Positions 33,292-39,714 of a stretch of 64,000 nucleotides of DNA are shown one piece after another. The position numbers and the translations under genes are program-made. Source of the stretch: Gaiella sp038230035 (GTDB lineage Bacteria > Actinomycetota > Thermoleophilia > Gaiellales > Gaiellaceae); NCBI GenBank assembly GCA_038230035.1, contig JBBRNX010000011.1, positions 31,414 through 95,413 on the forward strand, read 5' to 3'. The stretch's first letter is position 1. Every line of letters begins with the position of its first letter. The notes below the pieces were generated by a model, which made no database searches, had not been told where the DNA came from, and worked only from the letters and a program-made list of their open reading frames with translations.

Positions 33292-34849
33292 GCCCGCCTC
33301 CTTGCCTGCTGCTGCCCGGCCGGTTGGCCTGGTCGCGGCGGCGAAGGACCGGGCGCTGATCGGCTTGATGCCGCATCCCGCTCAGGAGGAATTCTTGCGC
33401 CTGGTCGAGGGGAACCGGATCCTTTTTGCGGCCTGCGGGCGCAGGTTCGGAAAGAGCCGGGCGGCCGCGGCGGCAGCCTTGCATAACCTCTTTTTCGTGC
33501 CCGAGGCGGACCTGCTCGTCACGCCCGGCGAGACCCGCTACGCCCTGATCGTCGCAACCTCGCGTGAGCAGGCGCTGCTCGTTCTGGAGCACGCCCGTAC
33601 CCTTGTGCGCTCCTCACGGGCGCTCTCCCACGAACTGGTCGAGGAAGGCGAGTACCAACTGACATTCCGCGGCAACCGGGCCTTGCTGGCGATCCCCTGC
33701 AACGCCCGCAGCATCCGCGGCTATGCGGCCTCCTGCGTCGTGTTCGACGAGTGCGCGCACATGAACGACGCCGACGTTGACGGCCCGATGGTCGCCTCGC
33801 GTCTTTGGGCTGCGCTGACCCCGTCGGTGGCCCAGTTCGGCGAGTTCGGCAGGATCATCGCCATCTCGACGCCGTCCGGCTCCGCCGGCTTCTTCGCGGA
33901 GATGTTCCAGAAATGCCGTGGCGGGGAAATCCCCGGCGCGGCAGCCTACTCGGCGCCGACGAGCGCGAACCCGCTGATCGACGGCGAGTATTTGCAGGCG
34001 CAGGAGGCGGCGCTCGGCGCCGACGACTTCGACAGAGAGTTCCGCGCCGTCTTCACGGCCGGCGGGGCTGCCTACATTGATGCGGAACGGCTCCGCGAGT
34101 GCGTCGCCGACTGGCACGAGGTGCGGCCCACGGACGGGCGCGACTGGATCGCGTCCTTCGACCCCGCGTTTTCGAGGGACGCGGCGGCGCTCGCGATTGT
34201 CGGCCGGAGCCACGACGACCCGTCGAGGTTCCTCATCGGCTACACGCAGCGCTGGTTGCCGACACGCCCGCGGCGCCTGGCACGACGAAGCCGTGAGGAG
34301 GACACGGCGCGGATCGAGCAGGTTGTCGCAGACGTCGCAGGCGTCTGCAAAACCTACGGCTTGCACAACGTGATCACAGATCAGCATCTCAGTGGGGTGA
34401 TGGAATCCGAGTTCGGGAAACACGGTTTGCGCACCATCACGCGCGCCTGGACGACTTCCTCCCGGGCGGCTGGCTTCCGCAGCCTGCGCGCCCTCATCCA
34501 CACCGGCCGGGTCGAGTTCCCTGACGACCCCGTCCTGATCGCCGAGGCAGGCAGGCTGCGCGAGAAACCAGGCCGTCAGGAGATCGTGACGCCCCGCGTC
34601 GGCGACAGCCACTGCGATTTGGTTCTCGCGGTGACAGCGGGCGTCCTGGAACATGAACGGCACGGAGTGGTCCGCCCGATGCGCACCTCGTCGGCGATGC
34701 GCCGGATGCCATTGCGCCGCGCCGAAGCTGGCGTATCAGTTCCCGCGCACAACGACCAGATGAGCGGGGCGGCCGTAACCTACGAAGGCTGGGAGCACGT
34801 CAGCGAACTCGAGCGCGAACACCTCGGTCGCAACTGGGGGCGACGGTGA
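33284..34849 (+). CDS. Phage terminase large subunit
   Basis: The 521-residue protein starts ATP-binding with ILFAACGRRFGKSRAAAAAALHN (Walker A variant GRRFGKS) and has Walker B in SCVVFDECAHMND, followed by IIAISTPSGSAGFF. A C-terminal RNase-H-like nuclease is suggested by DWIASFDPAFSRDAAALAIVG and VITDQHLSG. TerL translocates DNA into phage heads. No portal or capsid gene follows it, so the element must use another phage's particle or is decayed. It overlaps the small gene and the next one. Confidence 0.85.
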   Translation: MARPASLPAAARPVGLVAAAKDRALIGLMPHPAQEEFLRLVEGNRILFAACGRRFGKSRAAAAAALHNLFFVPEADLLVTPGETRYALIVATSREQALLVLEHARTLVRSSRALSHELVEEGEYQLTFRGNRALLAIPCNARSIRGYAASCVVFDECAHMNDADVDGPMVASRLWAALTPSVAQFGEFGRIIAISTPSGSAGFFAEMFQKCRGGEIPGAAAYSAPTSANPLIDGEYLQAQEAALGADDFDREFRAVFTAGGAAYIDAERLRECVADWHEVRPTDGRDWIASFDPAFSRDAAALAIVGRSHDDPSRFLIGYTQRWLPTRPRRLARRSREEDTARIEQVVADVAGVCKTYGLHNVITDQHLSGVMESEFGKHGLRTITRAWTTSSRAAGFRSLRALIHTGRVEFPDDPVLIAEAGRLREKPGRQEIVTPRVGDSHCDLVLAVTAGVLEHERHGVVRPMRTSSAMRRMPLRRAEAGVSVPAHNDQMSGAAVTYEGWEHVSELEREHLGRNWGRR

Positions 34850-35181
34850 GCGCGCAGGCTTCCGACCGGCCGCCCGTCGCGGAGAGCCCCGGGCGCGCCC
34901 CGCTCGCGTATGCCACGCGTTTTGCGGTCGAGCGGGGTCGGGAAATCATCCCCGGTGTTGTGCTTGAGCTCGCTGTCGAGGAAGCGATCCGTGAGGGGCG
35001 GATCTCGCGTCGCCCGCCGCATAGCGCGCAGCCGCTCGCGCGGGGCGAGCTCGGCGTTTACGGCGACGGCTGGTATGCGGTCGTCCGTCGCGGCCGCGGG
35101 CAGCTGGGCCGGCGCCGCGCGTGGCGTGTTCTTAGTGTCCACCGAGTTGAGAACGAAAGAGGAAGAGATGGCGACCAGTGA
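34846..35181 (+). CDS. Hypothetical protein after TerL
   Basis: The 111-residue product starts at GTG 34,846, overlapping the TerL stop. It contains TRFAVERGREIIPGVVLELAVEEAIREGRI and a strand-rich ELGVYGDGWYAVVRRGRGQLGRRRAWRVLSV, which has some look of small RelE/BrnT-like folds, but I cannot assign it. It overlaps the next gene. Confidence 0.45.
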   Translation: MSAQASDRPPVAESPGRAPLAYATRFAVERGREIIPGVVLELAVEEAIREGRISRRPPHSAQPLARGELGVYGDGWYAVVRRGRGQLGRRRAWRVLSVHRVENERGRDGDQ

Positions 35182-36070
35182 GCAGAAGCCGTTAGACCAG
35201 CGGCCGACGAAGGAACTGCGGGCCGAGCGCCGGCGAGCCCTGAAGGTGATTGACGCGCTGCCAGACAAACCGCCCCGCGGCAAGGGCGACCAGTTGATCG
35301 CGGAGGCGAGGGCCGCAATGGAGACGGTCAACATGCTCACCGAGGAGTTGGGGTCGCGCGAGGCGGATAGACGTGGCCTCGCCTCCCGCGTGCTGCGTAG
35401 TTTGCAAGGGCCGGAAGCGCGTGCGCTGGCGTTCGCGGGGAAAGCGCTGGGCGGCGAGATGACCCTCGTCGCCGGCCGCCTGGACGAACAGCAGGCGAAG
35501 AACGTGGTCGCCCTCGTCAATCGGTTCGAGGAACTCGAACCCGCCGCGCGGGAACAACTTGAGCGGCTGGTCGGCGTCGCCGCCGGCGACCCGGAAGTGT
35601 TCGCGAAGCGGCGGGAACGCGCCGCGGCGAAACTGAAGATCGAGAAGCTGACAGAGGAGGCGCATCGGGCGTCTGTACCGCTGCGCACGATGTACGAAGA
35701 GCCGGGCTCCGTGACCCTCCCCGCCTTCGTCTTCAGCTGGCTGGCCAACGCGCGGGATGCGGATTGGACGGTCGCCGACACTGGTGCCCTCGTCGCCGTG
35801 CTCGGGATGTTCCACAACCGCAAGAGCCTCTTCCCCGGCGGCCACTTCGAGGGCGACGTGCTCGTCGTCCACGAGGACGTCGATTTCCCGCGCGGCATGA
35901 ACCCGCATCACACGGAGGGCGGATCGGGGCAGGTCAACGCGCGCGCCGCAATGTCGACCCTCGCTCGCAATGGGTGGTTGCACGTCGAGGGCGACGGTCT
36001 CGGCTACCGAATCCGACTAGGGGGGCAGGCGCTCAAGCTGCACGAGGGGCGTACAGGCAAAGCGGCCTAG
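35168..36070 (+). CDS. Hypothetical winged-helix-like element protein
   Basis: The 300-residue product has long charged helices in its first half (about 10-170), then LPAFVFSWLANARDADWTVADTGALVAVLGMFHNR and a C-terminal AAMSTLARNGWLHVEGDGLGYRIRLG, which resembles a winged-helix end. The start ATG 35,168 follows GAAAGAGGAAGAG and lies inside the preceding gene. It may be a packaging or regulatory protein; its function is unknown. Confidence 0.55.
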   Translation: MATSEQKPLDQRPTKELRAERRRALKVIDALPDKPPRGKGDQLIAEARAAMETVNMLTEELGSREADRRGLASRVLRSLQGPEARALAFAGKALGGEMTLVAGRLDEQQAKNVVALVNRFEELEPAAREQLERLVGVAAGDPEVFAKRRERAAAKLKIEKLTEEAHRASVPLRTMYEEPGSVTLPAFVFSWLANARDADWTVADTGALVAVLGMFHNRKSLFPGGHFEGDVLVVHEDVDFPRGMNPHHTEGGSGQVNARAAMSTLARNGWLHVEGDGLGYRIRLGGQALKLHEGRTGKAA

Positions 36071-36402
36071 CTCAGATGTCCACGGCCAGCCGCTCGGGCG
36101 AGAGGACGCTCGCACAGGCGGTTGTTCTGGTCGGGGCCGTGGGCACAAACCGGGGGGAGACCATCGACGACGGCGGCAAAACACCCTCGACGAGTTACGT
36201 TGCTAGTACAAGGGAAGTGGAGCGGGAATCGAGAACTCCACGCTTCCAGCGGGTATCCCTCCCGGCGGGCCACGAGGCCGACCTGAATCAGCGTCCGGCC
36301 GCTGAAGGCTGCCAAAGTCGCTGCTCAACACAGGCCCGCGTTGACCTACACCTAAAGGCGTGAGACGATTCCGAGTCAGTCGACAACGGCGTTCGGAGCT
36401 TG
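36071..36402. other. 330-base gap in the element
   Basis: I see no gene, RNA or repeat in this stretch. Short frames have shadow-like codon use. It must hold the promoter of the secreted-protein gene that follows. Confidence 0.4.
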
Positions 36403-37185
36403 GTGACGAGGCGCAACACATTTCGGATCTTGGCAGTGTCGGTCGCGGCGGGAGCCGTCGCCCTTGTCACTGCAACGTCGTCGACGCCATTCGCTGCCGG
36501 GACACTGAACCTGCAAGGAACCTTGGGGGTGGTCTCAACATCGATCGAGTGCCCACCCGAAGCGCCCTCGGACGCATTCGAATGTCGTACACGCACCGGC
36601 ACGGGCCGCGTCTCGGGTTTGGGCAGCGTTTCCGAGAGCTATGTCTGGTCCTACAGCTTCGGCCCGCCGAGCTGTCCATCGACCCTCGGGAAGCCACTTG
36701 CAACGACCGGCCGTCTCGTCGTGGGGAACGGAGAGATCCAGTTCGCGCTCGCGCAGGGAGCCCGGTGCATCACTGAAGACCCCTTACGGAACGAGCCGCA
36801 GGACTTCACGATAACCGGCGGCACCGGTGCCTACGAAGCGGCGTCCGGGAGCGGGACGGTCAGGCGTTCGATCGGCGGGGGCGTCGGGTCCGAGACGTGG
36901 AGGGGGACGCTCGTGGCCCCCGCGGCCGAGTTCGACGTGACGCCGCCCAAGTTGAGCGGTGCCACGTCGAAGACCGTGCGTGCTCCGAAGGGCGCGAAAC
37001 GCGTCCGCGTGAGCTACAAGGTGACTGCGACTGATAACACGGAGGGTCAGGTCCCCGTCAGCTGCGAACCCCGGTCGGGCAGTCGATTTCCGATCGGCCG
37101 CACCGTCGTCACATGCTCGGCCACTGACTCGAGCGCGAACACAGCGAACGCATCCTTCAGGGTCACTGTCAGACCAACCCGGTAG
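36403..37185 (+). CDS. Secreted protein with a HYR-like C-terminal domain
   Basis: The 260-residue product has a signal peptide (RILAVSVAAGAVALVTATSSTPFAAG). A middle beta-rich domain is followed by a C-terminal domain (about 185-260). The latter, with DVTPPKLSG, VRVSYKVTATDNTEGQVPVSCEPRSGSRFPIGRTVVTCSATDSSAN, is the HYR (hyalin repeat) immunoglobulin-like fold. HYR domains occur in surface adhesins. As a secreted cargo protein in the element it is a candidate surface-modifying gene. The start is GTG 36,403 (or TTG 36,400); GGAG lies just upstream. Confidence 0.7.
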   Translation: MTRRNTFRILAVSVAAGAVALVTATSSTPFAAGTLNLQGTLGVVSTSIECPPEAPSDAFECRTRTGTGRVSGLGSVSESYVWSYSFGPPSCPSTLGKPLATTGRLVVGNGEIQFALAQGARCITEDPLRNEPQDFTITGGTGAYEAASGSGTVRRSIGGGVGSETWRGTLVAPAAEFDVTPPKLSGATSKTVRAPKGAKRVRVSYKVTATDNTEGQVPVSCEPRSGSRFPIGRTVVTCSATDSSANTANASFRVTVRPTR

Positions 37186-37228
37186 CGGACGATGCCGGAG
37201 CCCGAAACTGGGAAGGATCCGTCGGATC

Positions 37229-37312
37229 CCGAGGTCGTCACCCTTGCGGCTGAACACGCGAACGGGAACGCCGATCTCGCTCATGGCGGGAATCGTCGCA
37301 GGTAGGTGGGGC
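37229..37312 (-). repeat. 84-bp partial duplicate of a small gene's 5' end
   Basis: The sequence is identical to 39,384-39,467. It contains the upstream region and first 20 codons (MSEIGVPVRVFSRKGDDLGI) of the small minus-strand gene at 39,221-39,439, then diverges. The copy points toward the secreted-protein gene in antisense orientation. It is a remnant of local duplication or recombination. Confidence 0.85.
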
Positions 37313-37357
37313 TATCCGCCAGTGGCCGTAGCGGACACGTCTCACGGCGCCGCCCGC

Positions 37358-37699
37358 CTAGATGGGGGTCGTCGCTCGTCTCCGGTATGCGAACTTGCCA
37401 AGCGACCCGGCGGCGAGTTCCGCGTCCGGGCCGGCTAGCTGTTCGAGCCACTCGACCGTCCGGCGTACTTCGCTGAGCGCGAGATCGCCCTCGTCGATCA
37501 GGCGGTTGAGCCAGCGGAGCGCTGCACGCTCGAACTTTGGGCTGCCGGTCACGGCGTAGAGGCGGACAAGCGCGAGAGCGTTGATCATGGCGACAGGCTT
37601 GTCGAGTTCAAGGGCCGCGCGTTCCGCCTGCTCCACGTTGCCGTTGTCACAGGCCCGCTGGAAGCGACCGTGCGCTGATCCCTGCGACGTCACGAACAC
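37358..37699 (-). CDS. Hypothetical small protein
   Basis: The 113-residue product is mostly helical: GRFQRACDNGNVEQAERAALELDKPVAMINALALVRLYAVTGSPKFERAALRWLNRLIDEGDLALSEVRRTVEWLEQLAG. Helix pairs of this kind resemble tetratricopeptide-like repeats, but I do not recognise a family. Codon use is normal for the element. Confidence 0.5.
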   Translation of the reverse strand: MFVTSQGSAHGRFQRACDNGNVEQAERAALELDKPVAMINALALVRLYAVTGSPKFERAALRWLNRLIDEGDLALSEVRRTVEWLEQLAGPDAELAAGSLGKFAYRRRATTPI

Positions 37700-38091
37700 A
37701 TGTTCTCACGACTGCCCGGAGTGCGCGGAGCGGGAGTTCGGGGCCGGGAAGGGGAATAGGCCCCGCCGCTGTCGGGCCGCGGGGTGCCCCCAACCGGATG
37801 AGGACTCCCCCGATCGGGGGATGGACTGTCTAAAAGGCTGTGTTACCCTGCAAGTTGCAGGTATTTATCACGACGTTTGCGAGTGGAGTCCGAGCATGGC
37901 GACTCCCGCAGTCCGTCCGTTAGCCCATTCGGTCGGAGCCGGTCGGCAGATTTCCCCGCCGACAGCTTCTTCGATTCCGACGGACGGATAAGACGGTGAG
38001 CTCTTTCCAGCCACACCAGCACCACCGTCTTCAAGACCTAGCCGCGATCGCCATTCCCACCATCAGAGCAAGTGAGCGAAAGGAAATGATC
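37700..38091. other. 390-base intergenic region with a palindrome
   Basis: At 37,847-37,861 CCTGCAA G TTGCAGG forms perfect seven-base arms, followed by AT-rich TATTTATCA, an operator- or promoter-like arrangement upstream of the secreted-protein gene at 38,092. No gene is evident; one 31-codon frame (37,896 onward) is too short to support. Confidence 0.4.
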
Positions 38092-38919
38092 ATGTCGTCT
38101 TTCAAGAAGAAGCGTTGGATGCTCGGCGGGGCCCTCGCTGCGGGCGGGGCGACACTCGCCCTGGTTGTCAGCTTGGGTGTCGGCGCTGGGGCGGCGGCCG
38201 TCGCTGTGGCACCGCAGAACACGTCGCCGCCGACGATCACGGGTACTCCGCAGGAGGGGCTGAAGCTTGTTGGCCACCGTGGGCAATGGGATGGAAGCCC
38301 GACCGATTACAACGACTTCTGGGTGCGCTGTGACCAGGACGGCGGAAGCTGCGCCAACATCAGTGGTGCGAACAACCGTAACGGCTACGTGCTGAAGGGT
38401 GTTGACGTCGGGAACACGATTCGGTTCAAGGTGCAGGCCAAGAACGCCAGCGGCAGCGCTACCGCGACGTCTGTTCCTACCGCTGTCATCACCGCTGCCA
38501 CGAAGCCACCACCGCCAGTCTCGAACGGTTGCGCGAAGACGGGTGGGACGGTGCCCGTCTCGGGTGTGACACCACCTGCACGCCTGTTGATCGATCAGAC
38601 GCAGGTCAGTCCGAGCACGATCACCTACGGCACCCGCTCCATCACCGGACGGTTCCACGTCTCGGCTTGTGGTGGCTCGGTCGAGGGTGCGCTGGTCTAT
38701 GTGACCGCCGTGCCCTACGCCATGTTCTCGATCCCGAACGAGCAGGCCACGGGATCCGACGGCTGGGCCACCCTGCAATTCAACGCACTGCCCGGGTTCC
38801 CGGTCAGCACGAAGCAGCAAATCCTGGTGATGTTCGTCCGCGCACGTAAATCGGGTGAGAACCTGCTCGGGGGCATCTCCACCCGCAGGCTCGTCTCCTT
38901 CGCTGTCACGCACGGCTAA
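38092..38919 (+). CDS. Secreted protein with an N-terminal immunoglobulin-like domain
   Basis: The 275-residue product has a signal peptide (MLGGALAAGGATLALVVSLGVGAGAAAVAVA). The mature part starts with TSPPTITGTPQEGLKLVGHRGQWDGSPTDYNDFWVRCDQDGG, a repeat unit common in actinobacterial surface proteins (Ig-like). A second beta-rich domain (about 160-275) follows. It is the second secreted protein of the element. ATG 38,092 is chosen over 38,086 because AAAGGAA then has proper spacing. A strong terminator follows. Confidence 0.7.
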   Translation: MSSFKKKRWMLGGALAAGGATLALVVSLGVGAGAAAVAVAPQNTSPPTITGTPQEGLKLVGHRGQWDGSPTDYNDFWVRCDQDGGSCANISGANNRNGYVLKGVDVGNTIRFKVQAKNASGSATATSVPTAVITAATKPPPPVSNGCAKTGGTVPVSGVTPPARLLIDQTQVSPSTITYGTRSITGRFHVSACGGSVEGALVYVTAVPYAMFSIPNEQATGSDGWATLQFNALPGFPVSTKQQILVMFVRARKSGENLLGGISTRRLVSFAVTHG

Positions 38920-38935
38920 AAGAACACCGAGAAAC

Positions 38936-38962
38936 GGCCGCCGGGTTCCTTGCCCGGCGGCC
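38936..38962 (+). terminator. Rho-independent terminator
   Basis: Ten-base arms GGCCGCCGGG and CCCGGCGGCC enclose a seven-base loop and are followed by CTTCTCTT, directly after the secreted-protein stop. Confidence 0.8.
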
Positions 38963-39125
38963 CTTCTCTTCCGCGTGCCCTGCGGACTTGTCCGGATCAG
39001 TCAAGCTCGGTGGGTCTAGTTCTGGCTACCCCCGACGTGCGGGAGCGATCAGGGCGACCTGACCGCGAGCTTCCAGCCGCTACCCCTCGACCGGGTAAAA
39101 CCGCTCCCCGACCGCTCGAGGGCCG

Positions 39126-39185
39126 GTGGACGACTACGCGGTGGAGAACCTCGTCGCCCAGGCTCGTGAGGACGTGCTCCAATAG
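39126..39185 (+). pseudogene. Possible gene remnant (VDDYAVENLVAQAREDVLQ)
   Basis: Nineteen codons from GTG 39,126 read VDDYAVENLVAQAREDVLQ before TAG, and the same frame continues MMREDVKDG to the next stop. The composition is protein-like but no family is recognised, and an upstream stop closes the frame. It looks like a decayed gene, but chance is possible. Confidence 0.25.
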
Positions 39186-39220
39186 ATGATGAGGGAGGAC
39201 GTCAAAGACGGTTAGGGGGC

Positions 39221-39439
39221 TCAACTGGTTGCGAGCGCTGGCGCAGGCGCTGCCTTGACGAGCGCGACCACGGCCGACTGCGGCCCGGTCTCCACCATGT
39301 CGACGATCCGGAATATGAGCATCGGCCCCCGGCCGAGATCGAGCACGTCTCCGATCTCGACGGGCGGAGGCACATGCGCGATGCCGAGGTCGTCACCCTT
39401 GCGGCTGAACACGCGAACGGGAACGCCGATCTCGCTCAT
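39221..39439 (-). CDS. Hypothetical small protein
   Basis: The 72-residue product reads MSEIGVPVRVFSRKGDDLGIAHVPPPVEIGDVLDLG and continues as a strand-rich barrel-like sequence (MLIFRIVDMVETGPQSAVVALVKAAPA). The gene is near the right end of the element, and its first 20 codons are duplicated at 37,229-37,312. Its function is unknown. Confidence 0.5.
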   Translation of the reverse strand: MSEIGVPVRVFSRKGDDLGIAHVPPPVEIGDVLDLGRGPMLIFRIVDMVETGPQSAVVALVKAAPAPALATS

Positions 39440-39467
39440 GGCGGGAATCGTCGCAGGTAGGTGGGGC
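39384..39467 (-). repeat. 84-bp repeat, parent copy
   Basis: This copy is identical to 37,229-37,312 and includes the start and upstream region of the intact small gene. The gene runs on past the repeat here, so this is probably the parent copy. Confidence 0.85.
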
Positions 39468-39521
39468 CAGGGGCTAGTCGCTCAGGAAACGGCTCCATGT
39501 GCCTGCCGTTGGCCCACGGCG

Positions 39522-39543
39522 GTTGCCATTCCGTTGCCATTCC
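39522..39543. promoter_or_regulatory. Candidate right arm-type integrase sites
   Basis: GTTGCCATTCC is repeated twice in tandem (39,522-39,532 and 39,533-39,543), about 65 bases from the right core copy. The motif and 11-bp period match the left pair at 25,722-25,741, which supports both being integrase arm sites. Confidence 0.55.
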
Positions 39544-39598
39544 GCGGAGAAGGCGGCGAGCGTGGGGGAGGGTGACTCGCCGGATTACCGATGGCCGC

Positions 39599-39604
39599 TA
39601 GGAT
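39599..39604 (+). promoter_or_regulatory. -10 box (TAGGAT) of the rebuilt tRNA-Pro, carried by the element
   Basis: TAGGAT lies ten bases before the tRNA start, as TAGACT does nine bases before the stranded left half. Outside the 46-bp repeat the two upstream regions differ, so the functional tRNA now depends on a promoter brought by the element. A -35 at the expected distance is not clear. Confidence 0.5.
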
Positions 39605-39608
39605 GCGG

Positions 39609-39654
39609 CGGTCGCGGGGCGTGGCGCAGCCTGGTTAGCGCGCTAGTCTGGGGG
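39609..39654 (+). repeat. attR: element-supplied 5' half of tRNA-Pro
   Basis: This is identical to 25,571-25,616. It joins the element to the host 3' half of the tRNA at the G run of the anticodon loop. The crossover lies somewhere within these 46 bp. Confidence 0.9.
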
Positions 39655-39689
39655 ACTAGAGGTCCCGAGTTCGAATCTCGGCGCCCCGA
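39615..39689 (+). tRNA. tRNA-Pro (anticodon GGG)
   Basis: The gene folds into a full cloverleaf: acceptor CGGGGCG pairs with CGCCCCG, D arm GCGC/GCGC, anticodon stem CTAGT/ACTAG with loop CTGGGGG (anticodon GGG at 39,650-39,652), T stem CCGAG/CTCGG with TTCGAAT loop, and discriminator A. The 3' CCA is not encoded. The 5' half derives from the element and the 3' half from the host, so the integration left a usable tRNA. Confidence 0.95.
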
Positions 39690-39714
39690 CTGAAGACCCA
39701 ACGCGCGAGCGTCT

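Larger units (their letters stand above)
25571..39654. mobile_element. 14.1-kb tRNA-Pro integrated element, satellite- or reduced-prophage-like
   Basis: A 46-bp direct repeat (25,571-25,616 and 39,609-39,654) bounds the region. A tyrosine integrase lies just inside the left end, and paired 11-bp-period repeats lie inside both ends. Gene content: integrase, Xis-like HTH, primase-polymerase/helicase, small zinc-ribbon and other proteins, two recombination/regulatory genes, a putative TerS-like gene and TerL, winged-helix-like and secreted proteins. No portal, capsid, tail or lysis gene is recognised. The serine recombinase may be a second mobility module. Intact tRNA-Pro is formed at the right end by the element's 5' half and the host's 3' half. 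Confidence 0.85.

Noticed and set aside
36784..37284. Minus-strand frame starting MSEIGVPVRV at the duplicated segment
   Set aside because: Only the first 20 codons are shared with the real small gene; the rest is antisense to the secreted protein gene.
38997..39224. Minus-strand 75-codon frame from TTG
   Set aside because: The first 40 codons look protein-like, but the remainder does not, and no ribosome-binding site is present.
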